Under the pieces are notes generated by a model that saw nothing but the letters and a program-made list of their open reading frames with translations, did no database searches and had not been told where the DNA came from. Made by a program: the position numbers and the translations under genes. Below, one piece after another: positions 34,302 through 43,407 of a stretch of 64,000 nt of DNA. The stretch spans positions 1-64,000 of the forward strand of contig JBEIGB010000009.1 of NCBI GenBank assembly GCA_040382095.1, given 5' to 3'. This DNA comes from JADJPL01 sp040382095 (GTDB lineage Bacteria > Bacteroidota > Bacteroidia > Chitinophagales > Saprospiraceae). Every line of letters starts with the position of its first letter. The first letter of the stretch is position 1.

Positions 34302-36572
34302 ATGGCCAAAAAAATAATATTTGTATTTGCCTTGCTTTGGGCGAGCGCCCCTGTTTTTCTGTCTGCACGGCATATTATCGGGGGTACGATAACCTATAAA
34401 TGCCTTGGGGAGGGCGACTATGAATTCACCCTGTATATCTACCGCGATTGCGGGTGTACTGGTTGTGCACAGCTCGACCCATTTGCATTTATCGCTATTT
34501 ATCGCTGTGGCAGCACGACGCCCTGTGATCGGCTCAACCAGTCGAACTTTGTTGCCAGGCTCAATGTGCCCCTGCAATCCACCACCCCGGTATCCCGGCC
34601 GGACTATCCTTGCCTGATCCCGCCGAATATTTGTGTTGAGCAGGGCCGCTACGTTTTCCGGCTTAGCCAGTACAATATCCGTCTGCCTTTATCCACAGAC
34701 AGCTACCATATTTCCTACCAACGGTGCTGCAGGAATCTAACTGTCAACAACCTGATTTCCCCTGGCGATGTGGGTGCGACTTATACCATTGAGATCACAC
34801 CGGAAGCACAAGCGAAATGCAACAACAGCCCGGTGTTCAACCAATTTCCGCCAACCGTCATTTGTGCCAATAACCCCCTCAAATTCGACCATTCAGCAAC
34901 CGACCCCGACGGAGATCAGCTCGTATATGCCTTCTGTTCTCCCCTGGCCGGCGGAGGCCCTGCTATCCAGGCGCCCACCTTTGGCGGCTGTGCCGGCGCT
35001 TATCCCAATCCTGCCTGCCCCCCGCCCTATCGCGAAGTCAACTTCGTACAGCCACTTTATACGCCGGTCGCACCGATGGGAGGCGACCCCATCATACAAA
35101 TAGACCCGAATACTGGTATAATTACCGGCACTCCAAAATTACTCGGGCAGTATGTCGTCGGGGTCTGCCTGTACGAGTACGATAAAGTCACCGGAAAATT
35201 GCTGAGTAAAGTGTTCCGGGACTTCCAGTTCAACGTAGCCAATTGCGACCCTACCGTCGTGGCGGATATTAAGGAAAATAAAATCATCAGCGATAAAGAG
35301 TTTGAGGTAAACTCCTGTGGTGTCACCGACATCAAGTTTGTCAATGAAAGTTTTCAGCGGCAATTTATCTCTAAGTTCGAATGGCGCTTCAATATTGGCG
35401 GGCAAGTCAAAACTTTCAATGAATGGGAACCTACGGTCACATTTCCGGGCGTAGGGAATTACAAGGGGCAGTTGATCCTCAACCCCGGTACGGACTGTGG
35501 CGATACGGCAAATATCCAGGTAAAGATATTTCCGGACATTACTGCGGGCTTTGATTTCGAATATGACACCTGCGTGTCCGGGCCGGTATATTTTACCGAT
35601 AAATCCAGGTCTGGCAGCGGCGAGATTGTTGACTGGGCCTGGGACTTTGGCGACGGGGCCAAAGGTAAGGGCAAACAAACCCAGCATATCTACCGCAAAC
35701 CCGGAAAAATCCCCGTTACCTTGACGGTAAGAGATACGAACCTCTGTTCTGCTTCCACTACCCGGGATGTTCCTTATTTTCCCGTGCCCGCGCTCATCGT
35801 TGTCGCGCCCAACAGCTTTCAGGGGTGTACCCCGGGCAATATTTTTTTTAAAAACCTTTCTTTTCCGATTGATGAAACCTACACCATCAACTGGGATTTT
35901 GGCGACGGTGGGAAAAGCGGGCTGATCAGCCCCACCCACGTCTATGAAAAACCCGGCTTGTATTCCGTCTCCCTCAGCCTGATTTCTCCCATCGGCTGCA
36001 AGACAGACACCCTCTTCAAAGATCTGATCAACATTTACCAGGCACCGCTATCGGATTTTTCCTTTGCCCCCAAAGAGGTCAGCAACCTCGCCCCGAAAGT
36101 CCAGTTCGAAGAAAAATCCGAGCGCAGCATTGCCTGGTACTGGGATTTTGGGAACGGGATGTTCTCCCGCGAGCGCAACCCCGCCTATACTTTTCCCGAT
36201 ACGGGTATGTTTAAAGTAACGCTGATCGTAACCCATCCCAGCGGATGTACGGATACTTCCTCCCAGTTTATTGATGTCAAACCGCTCGTGACCTATCACC
36301 TTCCAAATGCCTTTACCCCGAACGAAGACTCTGTGAACGACTTTTTTAAAGGCGTAGGTATCCTGCCGGGAATACGGAATTTCCGGTTCCAGATATGGAA
36401 TCGTTGGGGGGAGATGATTTATGCGGCAGAAGACCCCTCGATCGGCTGGAACGGCAGGAAATTCAATAATGGCCAGGAAGCTCCGCCAGGGGTCTATGTC
36501 GTATTGGTATCCTTTACAGGCCCCCGGGGAGACCCCTATGAATATAAAGGTTTCGTCACCCTTATCCGCTAA
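34302..36572 (+). CDS. PKD-repeat surface protein with T9SS type B C-terminal domain (2)
   Basis: A 756-residue paralogue of the preceding gene with the same plan. The signal peptide runs to about 22. The Cys-rich N-domain opens HIIGGTITYKCLG and repeats the YRDC, YQRCCRN and CNNSP motifs. Three or four PKD-like domains follow, here with clear WDFGDG motifs (about residues 447 and 529) and WDFGNG (about 612). The type B sorting domain starts AFTPNEDSVNDFF and contains IWNRWGEMIY. Near-equal length and collinear motifs show a tandem duplication followed by strong divergence. It is probably co-transcribed with its partner. Confidence 0.9.
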   Translation: MAKKIIFVFALLWASAPVFLSARHIIGGTITYKCLGEGDYEFTLYIYRDCGCTGCAQLDPFAFIAIYRCGSTTPCDRLNQSNFVARLNVPLQSTTPVSRPDYPCLIPPNICVEQGRYVFRLSQYNIRLPLSTDSYHISYQRCCRNLTVNNLISPGDVGATYTIEITPEAQAKCNNSPVFNQFPPTVICANNPLKFDHSATDPDGDQLVYAFCSPLAGGGPAIQAPTFGGCAGAYPNPACPPPYREVNFVQPLYTPVAPMGGDPIIQIDPNTGIITGTPKLLGQYVVGVCLYEYDKVTGKLLSKVFRDFQFNVANCDPTVVADIKENKIISDKEFEVNSCGVTDIKFVNESFQRQFISKFEWRFNIGGQVKTFNEWEPTVTFPGVGNYKGQLILNPGTDCGDTANIQVKIFPDITAGFDFEYDTCVSGPVYFTDKSRSGSGEIVDWAWDFGDGAKGKGKQTQHIYRKPGKIPVTLTVRDTNLCSASTTRDVPYFPVPALIVVAPNSFQGCTPGNIFFKNLSFPIDETYTINWDFGDGGKSGLISPTHVYEKPGLYSVSLSLISPIGCKTDTLFKDLINIYQAPLSDFSFAPKEVSNLAPKVQFEEKSERSIAWYWDFGNGMFSRERNPAYTFPDTGMFKVTLIVTHPSGCTDTSSQFIDVKPLVTYHLPNAFTPNEDSVNDFFKGVGILPGIRNFRFQIWNRWGEMIYAAEDPSIGWNGRKFNNGQEAPPGVYVVLVSFTGPRGDPYEYKGFVTLIR

Positions 36573-36590
36573 ATTGTTCTAAAAAAGTAT

Positions 36591-36618
36591 TTTGTAAAAG
36601 AAATAATCATTACCTTTG
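36591..36618 (+). promoter_or_regulatory. rplS promoter
   Basis: TTTG at 36591-36594 and an exact TACCTTTG -7 box at 36611-36618. The 16-bp spacer is slightly shorter than usual. The leader to the rplS start is about 38 nt. Confidence 0.6.
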
Positions 36619-36662
36619 CACGGCTTAAGCGAGACCTATTTCATTTATTAAAGCATATACCA

Positions 36663-37019
36663 ATGGACGCCATCAAGTTTGTTCACGAACAGTTGACCCC
36701 TTCGCGGGATTTCCCCGCTTTCCGCCCTGGCGACAACGTCGTGGTCAGCTATAAAATCATCGAGGGTGACAAAGAAAGGATTCAGTCCTTCCGCGGCGAT
36801 GTTATCCAAATTAAAGGCCAGGGAGCTACAAAAACTTTCACGGTACGCAAGGTATCCAATGGCGTGGGCGTAGAACGGATCTTCCCTTTCTCCTCACCCA
36901 ACCTCACCGAAATCCAGCTCCTCAAGCGCGGTAAAGTACGCAGGGCACGCTTGTTTTATCTGCGCGATCTGGTAGGTAAAAAGGCAAGGATCAAAGAGAA
37001 AAAGTTCGTCAAAGAATAA
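36663..37019 (+). CDS. rplS: 50S ribosomal protein L19
   Basis: 118 residues, the normal length. The conserved core FRPGDNVVVSYKIIEGDKERIQSF (about 20-43), the VGVERIFPFSSPN motif and the C-terminal RRARLFYLRDLVGKKARIKE identify L19, which sits at the 30S-50S interface. The gene is monocistronic here, with its own promoter and a strong terminator, rather than in the usual rpsP-rimM-trmD-rplS cluster. Confidence 0.97.
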   Translation: MDAIKFVHEQLTPSRDFPAFRPGDNVVVSYKIIEGDKERIQSFRGDVIQIKGQGATKTFTVRKVSNGVGVERIFPFSSPNLTEIQLLKRGKVRRARLFYLRDLVGKKARIKEKKFVKE

Positions 37020-37038
37020 TTCCGGTCTTACGCACAAT

Positions 37039-37072
37039 AAAAAAGGCCTTGCTTTCCTGCAAGGCCTTTTTT
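37039..37072. terminator. bidirectional terminator between rplS and the giant repeat protein gene
   Basis: A perfect 14-bp inverted repeat, arms 37039-37052 and 37059-37072 (AAAAAAGGCCTTGC and its complement), with a 6-nt loop. A and T runs on both sides allow termination from either strand, which fits the convergent genes. Confidence 0.92.
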
Positions 37073-37091
37073 ATTTGCCCTATGAAGGGGG

Positions 37092-40000
37092 CTATTTTGC
37101 CCCTGGGCTCGCTTTGACAATCTTTAGGATCTCGTACTGCCTTCCCGACTGGGCTTTCAACAAATATACCCCGTCGCCCAGGCCATCCATTTCTAAGGAT
37201 ATCTCGTTCAAGCCGGTGACGCCCTGTATCTGTAAAACACGAAGGATCTGGCCGGAAAGCGATACCAGTTGAAGCTGAACCATTTCCGGCAGGGCATCTT
37301 CCAGATGGAAATATACCCGAAGCGACCCCGGAGTGGGGTTGGGCGAAGCTGCCATCCTGAAGCCACGCAAAGGCGATTCCTCCCGCTGCAGAGCCGTGAA
37401 GCCCCCTGTGACGGCCCCGATCTGAGGTTTAGGCTGTACTTCAATATTTATGAAATTCGCCGAAAGAAAGAAACAGTTATCGCTCAAAGGTGCCTGCGTG
37501 GCGTTGGCGCCCGGCGCGGCTAAAAGGATACCTGAATATGCCAGACCCCACATCCGGTATTTACCAACGGGAAGGGACTCAAAATCAAAGGTATCCGTAG
37601 TGATAATCTGAAGGATCGTATTGTTGGTGGATGTGAGCAACAGAAGATATGGCGTATTTAAAGAAGCACCTATTTTTACAAAACCAATCCTGTCTGGCTT
37701 GCCATCCCCTGCGATCACTGCAATATCTGTACGCCCATCGGCAGTTTGCACCGTTCCCCCTGCCGGAACTTCGGAAACTACGGTAATAAAATTCTCCGAT
37801 AAATCATAACAATCAGAGCTCAGAGGCCTGGTGCCCAGTATGGTATTGAACTGCGTCAGCAGGATGCCCGTATATGAAATACCCCAAATCCGGTAAACGC
37901 CCGAAGGAGCACCTTCGAAATCAATTAACGGATTCCGGACTTCAGGATACAGGATCCGGTTCTTGTCGTCCGTAATGACCATTACATAATCGGAGCCCGA
38001 AAGGTTGTTGACTGGCGGGAAAACGATAACCAGATCGCTGGTCCCATCCCCCGGGCAGACATAAAATAGTGAATCCCCAAACAGCGTGGTCAACTGTTGA
38101 CCATCAACTTCGCCACCCCGCGTCAGCGCGATAAAATTGGAGGACAATTCAAAACAGCTTGAAGATAGCCGCTGTACGCTACCAATTTTATCCCCGGGTT
38201 TCAAAAGTAATTGCCCGGTATATGACAATCCATAGATGCGATAATTACCCACAGGAAAGCTGCCCGGCACAAAGTTGGCCGAATTCAGAATCGCTTTCAC
38301 AACATTAGCAGTATCCGTGAGGAGATATAAATAGCCAGCCCTTGAGCGACTGCTCGTCTTTAGGCTCAATACCGCTCCGTCCCTGCCCGGACAAAAATAG
38401 ACACTGGTCAAATTATCAACTGTACTTACCTGCCCCCCAACTGGTCTGTCCCTGAAAATAGTCAGGAAATTTTTGGATAAATCAAAACAGCCGTTGGAGA
38501 ATACCGCGCTGGAGATGTTCTTGTTTCGGTTAGAGATAAATGTGCCGGTAAAAGACACCCCCCAAATACGCAGCTCATTGAAGCCGATATTTTCGAAATT
38601 CTGAACATCGGTGGTCAACTCCGCAATAATCAGGTTGGAAGCATTCGTGAGCACGTAACGATACTCGGCAGCAACTCCCTGAGAAGAATTCGAAAAGAAA
38701 ATAGAATCTGGTACCTGATCGCCGGCACATACATAAATAGAATCGCGCTCAAACCCCACCCCTCTAATCCTGCCCCCGTCTGCTTTGGGCAGAAAGAAAC
38801 GGGCTGCATCGCGGGTAAGCGAAGAACACCCATCGGAGAGGGCTTTGCCGGTAATCACTTCACCGATGTTGGCCTGGAGGCCTCCGGTATAGGCGAGGCC
38901 CCAGATATTCAAATGGCCCCCGGGGAGCTGCCTGAGCGTAAGCGTCAGTTCCCTGATATATCCGGCACTGTCCACCTTTGACGTAGTATTAGGTGTCCGG
39001 GCCACCAAAAGGAGTTTATTCAGGGTATCCGTAACCAGAAATGCAAATGGACCCTGGGTTTGGGTACGTGCTGTCAGGACGATGCCATCGCTTCCATTCG
39101 CACCGCCAACACACACCTGCGCCGATGAGTCTGGTCGCACTAACCGGAAACCAGCACCCGAAGCTACGACCGGACCCTGTAAAACTGTCACTGCGTTAGT
39201 ACTCAGCCCGAAACAACTCTGAGAAAGCGGGTCCCTGCCAACCTGAAGGCCAGGCTTTGCCAGTAAAAGCCCGTTATAGGCCAGCGACCATATCTGGTAC
39301 TGCCCTTCGGCCAGCGAATCCAACGAAAAGAAACCTGAAGGTGAAACAGCCAGTATCCTTAAAGATTTATCGGTCAGTAAAAAAGCCGTCTGCCCTCCGG
39401 CCAGGTCACTCACCACAACCCTGAGCCGCTGCGGCAAAGTTGATTGCGTACAAGTATAAATCGTATCCCCTGCGCTGCCCTCCAGTGTGACCCTGCCACC
39501 AGTCGGATTGATCTTCCTTACAATGAGGGAATTTTCTGAAAGGGAAAAGCAACCTTCTACCATCGGCCCGCTTGCCGGGTTGAACCCCGGCCTTGCCAGC
39601 AGCGTTCCGGCGTAAGCCAGGCCCCAAACCCGGTATTCTCCTACCGGAAGGACAGAAAAGTCAAATGAATCCGTTGCGGAAACCCCTGCAATGATTCCAT
39701 TTCCATTGGTAATCAGATAAACATAGGAAGCACCTTGTGAAGCACCCCGCTGAAAACCGATGCGCTGGGGGCCACCGGTAGTTTCCGGGCACACATAGCG
39801 ATCATCTCCACTGCCACTTGAAAATGTGATGACCCCACCCCGAACGCGTTCGTTCTTTATGGTAATAAAATTATTGGAGAGGGCATAGCACCGATCCGAA
39901 ACCACCGCCTCCCGAATATTGGCGTTATTGCCCAGTAAAAGACGACCGGTATAAGATATCCCGTATATCCTGTATTCACCGGGGGGTGCAACACTCATAT

Positions 40001-42605
40001 CAATACTGGATCCGATCAAAATCAGGATCACCTGATTCGATGTATTGGTGAGTACATAGCGGTAGGTAGTCCCGGCCTTACTATTATTTTGAAGCGACAA
40101 AAACCCGGAGCCCTGTCCAAGGCAAATCGTCCGGGTGGTCGAAACATCCCCTACGATAGCCACTGCCCCCCCATCCACATTATCCAGCGTAACCTGGATA
40201 AAGTTATCCGACAAATCATAGCACTCATTCGACAATTGATCCGTAACCAGATTCTGACGAATCGTTGCGATGAAGTTGCCTGAATGGGCGACATGCCATA
40301 TCCGGTATGTACCGGCACTAAAACCACTAAAGGCGAAAAAAGGATTTGTCTGAACCTTGAGAATCGTGTTGTTGATATCTGTGAGGACAAATGCAGACTG
40401 ATCCCCAATAGATGCCCTTGAAAATCTCGCCTCTACCAGTAGGGGGTCATTAGTACCGATACAACCCAAAACGGATGTACTACCACTGGCTGTGACCAGG
40501 GCGCCACCTTCTACAACCCTTCGCCTAAGCAGCACGAAATTCTGCGACAGCTCAAAACACCCATCGGAATGAAGCGTTTCTGTGGCAATATCCCCGGCTT
40601 TTGTGCGCAAACCACCGGAATAGGCAAGGCCCCACACCCGATAATTGCTATTCTCCAGCGGGAGCAGGCTGATCCGGTTATCCCTGAACACCCGTATGAC
40701 CCTGTCTTGCGCATCGGTAAGCAGGTACGCATAAGATTGCACCAATGATGAAGTATTGGCCATTGAAAGTTCTGACACACCTTGACCTATCGCACAGACA
40801 AGGGCTTCCCCCTGCCCGTCCAACAACCTGACCCTGGCCCCGTCGAGATTGGTCTTGGTGATCGAAACGAAATTGTCCGAAAGATCGGCACACTCGTCTG
40901 AAAAGGTGGTTTGGTCAATAAATGCCCCCGATGCAAAAGAAAGTGCGCCGGTATAGGAAAGGCCATAAATCCGGTAAGTGCCGCCAGGATAAGTACCCAG
41001 ATCAAATAACCCGTTGGAAGAAATCGTCAGGATTTTTTTTGCCGCATCGGTAAGCAGGAAAAGATAGTTTTCCCCACCCTGGCCAGTCGTTTGCACCTGG
41101 AAAGCTCCCGGGCTAACTTTTGGAGTGTAACACAGTTCACGGGCATCGCCGCCATTTTCAAAACGCAATATCCCTCCGTCGGGATTTTTCTTCTGAATAT
41201 GAACGGCATTGGGAGCAAGTGCAAAACAACCTTCAGAAAAGCCGGAAGTGCCCAGATCGTCGCCTGCCCGCAATAGCAGCCTGCCTTCATAAGCCAGCCC
41301 GGTAACAAAAAACTGGTTGCCGGGGATGCTCGAGAAGTCAACCGACATGCTCGCCGTATCCACACGGATTATGCGCTTTTGGTCATCGAGTACTAAAAGG
41401 GCATACCGAACACCTGCCGATGGCGTCTGCGGAAAATTAAATGTAATTTGCTGTGTGCCTTCGCGGTTCACACAAAGTACAAGGTCGGTTGAATGATTTT
41501 CCCCGGCACTGATCTGGCCAGGCGAAAGGTCGTAAACCTCTAAAACCACAAAATTTCTGGATAATTTGTAGCAATCACTGCTCAAAGCAGTCGTGGTAAT
41601 CGCCTGCCCGACCTCAGCAGTGGGCTCGCCCAGATAAGATAACCCCCATATCCTGTACCGCCCTGCTGCAAAGTTGGCAGATTTGAGCGATGTTTCGCTG
41701 ACAAAGCGGATAAACCTGTTCGAATCATCCGTTAATATATAGGTGTATGGCAATGTCCCCACCGTAGAGTTTGCCAGTACCAGGGCAGGGTTACGCCCAT
41801 CGTTCAGGCATTGTCTGACAAAAGCCCCTGCACCTGCAAATCGGACCTCGCTTTCCTCCGGCGTTACAGGGATAATTTCAAGAAAATTATCCGAAAGGTC
41901 AAAACAAGCATCGGAAATTGCTGCCGAAGTAATATTCATACCCGCCCCAATCGTTATTTTTCCTGCAGCCGATGCTCCCCATACCCGACGTGGGCCATCA
42001 ATAGCACTGAAATCATAACTACTGCCGGATAGTACTTCCAGAACGATATTTTGCGCGTCGGTCAGGAAATAGCGGTATCCCGCATCAGGACTGCTGGTCG
42101 TGAAAGACATCACTTTTTGAACACCGCTCTTGCTGCATATCAGACGGCGCTCCCCTCCACCGGTAAACCCGATCCGCCCACCGTCGGGGATGAAATGTTG
42201 GACACGGATGTAATTTGAAGAAATACTGTAACACAAAAAACCCAGCCGGTCCGAAAAAACATTCATACCCGGTTGTGCCAAAAGCCCACCAATGAAAGAT
42301 AGGATATAAACGCGGTAAGTACCCGGCGGGAGGCGGTCAAAGTCAATTGAAAGCCGGTTGGAAATCAATATAATTTTACCCTGTTCGTCTGTGACTGCCA
42401 AAACGTATGGTACCCCTACCGAACTGGACCTGAAGCTCAGCACACTGGGCAGTTTATCCTCCGCACAGGTATATGTCAGCGTGCCGGACGCTCCCTGAAG
42501 GGAAATCGTATTGTTCGCCCCGCATTGACCCGAAGCCTGCTGCACACCGGCGAAGAGCCAGATAAAGACAAAAGGAAGGCAGATTTTTTGTAACAGATTG
42601 TCCAT
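37092..42605 (-). CDS. giant secreted protein of 15 internal repeats with T9SS type A sorting domain
   Basis: 1837 residues. The signal peptide (about 1-26, ending QASGQ) is followed by 15 repeats of about 113 residues (residues 30-1724). The last 113 residues include a linker and a T9SS type A domain (ASPNPTPGSLRV ... GDGVYLLKAQSG). Each repeat has the order: an early Cys, an LTD-x-x-N-x-I strand, a P-x-G-x-YR-(I/V)-WG-L-(S/A)-Y-(T/S)-G core, and a closing C-(F/Y)-x-LS-x-NF. The two Cys per repeat suggest an internal disulfide. I do not recognise the repeat as a named domain. It looks like a stacked beta-sandwich stalk or adhesin. It is a single gene bounded by a strong terminator and an 800-bp upstream gap. 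Confidence 0.88.
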   Translation of the reverse strand: MDNLLQKICLPFVFIWLFAGVQQASGQCGANNTISLQGASGTLTYTCAEDKLPSVLSFRSSSVGVPYVLAVTDEQGKIILISNRLSIDFDRLPPGTYRVYILSFIGGLLAQPGMNVFSDRLGFLCYSISSNYIRVQHFIPDGGRIGFTGGGERRLICSKSGVQKVMSFTTSSPDAGYRYFLTDAQNIVLEVLSGSSYDFSAIDGPRRVWGASAAGKITIGAGMNITSAAISDACFDLSDNFLEIIPVTPEESEVRFAGAGAFVRQCLNDGRNPALVLANSTVGTLPYTYILTDDSNRFIRFVSETSLKSANFAAGRYRIWGLSYLGEPTAEVGQAITTTALSSDCYKLSRNFVVLEVYDLSPGQISAGENHSTDLVLCVNREGTQQITFNFPQTPSAGVRYALLVLDDQKRIIRVDTASMSVDFSSIPGNQFFVTGLAYEGRLLLRAGDDLGTSGFSEGCFALAPNAVHIQKKNPDGGILRFENGGDARELCYTPKVSPGAFQVQTTGQGGENYLFLLTDAAKKILTISSNGLFDLGTYPGGTYRIYGLSYTGALSFASGAFIDQTTFSDECADLSDNFVSITKTNLDGARVRLLDGQGEALVCAIGQGVSELSMANTSSLVQSYAYLLTDAQDRVIRVFRDNRISLLPLENSNYRVWGLAYSGGLRTKAGDIATETLHSDGCFELSQNFVLLRRRVVEGGALVTASGSTSVLGCIGTNDPLLVEARFSRASIGDQSAFVLTDINNTILKVQTNPFFAFSGFSAGTYRIWHVAHSGNFIATIRQNLVTDQLSNECYDLSDNFIQVTLDNVDGGAVAIVGDVSTTRTICLGQGSGFLSLQNNSKAGTTYRYVLTNTSNQVILILIGSSIDMSVAPPGEYRIYGISYTGRLLLGNNANIREAVVSDRCYALSNNFITIKNERVRGGVITFSSGSGDDRYVCPETTGGPQRIGFQRGASQGASYVYLITNGNGIIAGVSATDSFDFSVLPVGEYRVWGLAYAGTLLARPGFNPASGPMVEGCFSLSENSLIVRKINPTGGRVTLEGSAGDTIYTCTQSTLPQRLRVVVSDLAGGQTAFLLTDKSLRILAVSPSGFFSLDSLAEGQYQIWSLAYNGLLLAKPGLQVGRDPLSQSCFGLSTNAVTVLQGPVVASGAGFRLVRPDSSAQVCVGGANGSDGIVLTARTQTQGPFAFLVTDTLNKLLLVARTPNTTSKVDSAGYIRELTLTLRQLPGGHLNIWGLAYTGGLQANIGEVITGKALSDGCSSLTRDAARFFLPKADGGRIRGVGFERDSIYVCAGDQVPDSIFFSNSSQGVAAEYRYVLTNASNLIIAELTTDVQNFENIGFNELRIWGVSFTGTFISNRNKNISSAVFSNGCFDLSKNFLTIFRDRPVGGQVSTVDNLTSVYFCPGRDGAVLSLKTSSRSRAGYLYLLTDTANVVKAILNSANFVPGSFPVGNYRIYGLSYTGQLLLKPGDKIGSVQRLSSSCFELSSNFIALTRGGEVDGQQLTTLFGDSLFYVCPGDGTSDLVIVFPPVNNLSGSDYVMVITDDKNRILYPEVRNPLIDFEGAPSGVYRIWGISYTGILLTQFNTILGTRPLSSDCYDLSENFITVVSEVPAGGTVQTADGRTDIAVIAGDGKPDRIGFVKIGASLNTPYLLLLTSTNNTILQIITTDTFDFESLPVGKYRMWGLAYSGILLAAPGANATQAPLSDNCFFLSANFINIEVQPKPQIGAVTGGFTALQREESPLRGFRMAASPNPTPGSLRVYFHLEDALPEMVQLQLVSLSGQILRVLQIQGVTGLNEISLEMDGLGDGVYLLKAQSGRQYEILKIVKASPGAK
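37434..42518 (-). repeat. 15 tandem ~340-bp coding repeats
   Basis: The region encodes the 15 units of the giant protein. Unit ends can be counted from the C-(F/Y)-x-LS-x-N motif, for example ACFDLSDNF, DCYKLSRNF, GCFELSQNF, RCYALSNNF, NCFFLSANF. Protein identity between units is modest and the DNA does not look recently duplicated, so the array is old and probably stable. Confidence 0.85.
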
Positions 42606-43407
42606 AGAATTAAGTTATTAGCAATGGGATCAAAAAACTTTCCAAAATTAAACCATCGGAGGCAGTTCCAAAAAATAAAGCTATGCAATTAAGGATTTCC
42701 TGCCCGGGAAGTCAGTTCACCATGACGAAGTGTGCGGAAAAGCGGTATTTCTGACCACGATAATCCCGTCGCAACAAGTATGATATTCAACCGATAGATG
42801 GGGGGAACCCAATAGATCAGTAAAATGCACTTACCGCCACAGCAACTCCATGATTGGTCAAAAAAAGTTACTTTTACTGGCTGAGGCCTGTTTTTTGTAC
42901 ACAGCTTTTTTACTGCGGACAAAAAAACGGTAAGTAAGGGAAAAAAGGTATTTCAGAGGCATGGAACCTATCGCCCGCAAATTTGTCATTGGGGGGTCTG
43001 TAAATACCTCGTCGCTCATAACTCAATGGCGCAAGGTAGCAAAAAAACTTCATTTGACATAAACTTTCACCGGATTCCTTTGGAAGATATCTGCAAAAAA
43101 GAAAACTGCGTTTTAATAAAATAATTTGGTTAAATGCCATTTACAAAAAACAAAAAAAATAAATTAAGGATTATTATATTTGAGGTTGAAACTTCATCTA
43201 TGTTTTCACAAGTCATTTCGTGCATCGTTGTATATCATACCAGTTGTAACGGATGATCGCTGGCGGAATGCGTAGAATCACGCCCGTACGAAGATTTTGA
43301 GGGGGATGAGGAACAACAGGTAGTGTAATACAGCCGATAACAGAACTTCAGTAAATAGAAATCAAAAGAATAGGGGCAACACCTTTTCAAAAACGCAGAA
43401 AATTCTC
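42606..43407. other. 802-bp divergent intergenic region
   Basis: Separates the giant repeat protein (minus) from the choice-of-anchor-L protein (plus). No plausible gene is seen; short frames such as 42689-42922 on the minus strand lack recognisable features. A TATATTTG box lies at 43175-43182 on the plus strand. The length is unusual for this otherwise compact window. Confidence 0.45.
43175..43182 (+). promoter_or_regulatory. -7 box candidate for the choice-of-anchor-L gene
   Basis: TATATTTG matches TAnnTTTG exactly, 225 bp before the ATG at 43408. No spaced TTTG box was found. Confidence 0.35.

Noticed and set aside
37434..42518. Regular ~340-bp periodicity considered as a CRISPR array or mobile-element tandem
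   Set aside because: The repeats are in frame, encode a continuous protein and diverge at DNA level. There are no short identical direct repeats with unique spacers.
42689..42922. 77-codon minus-strand frame in the long intergenic region
   Set aside because: No domain, no signal peptide, no promoter and no conserved composition; called non-coding.
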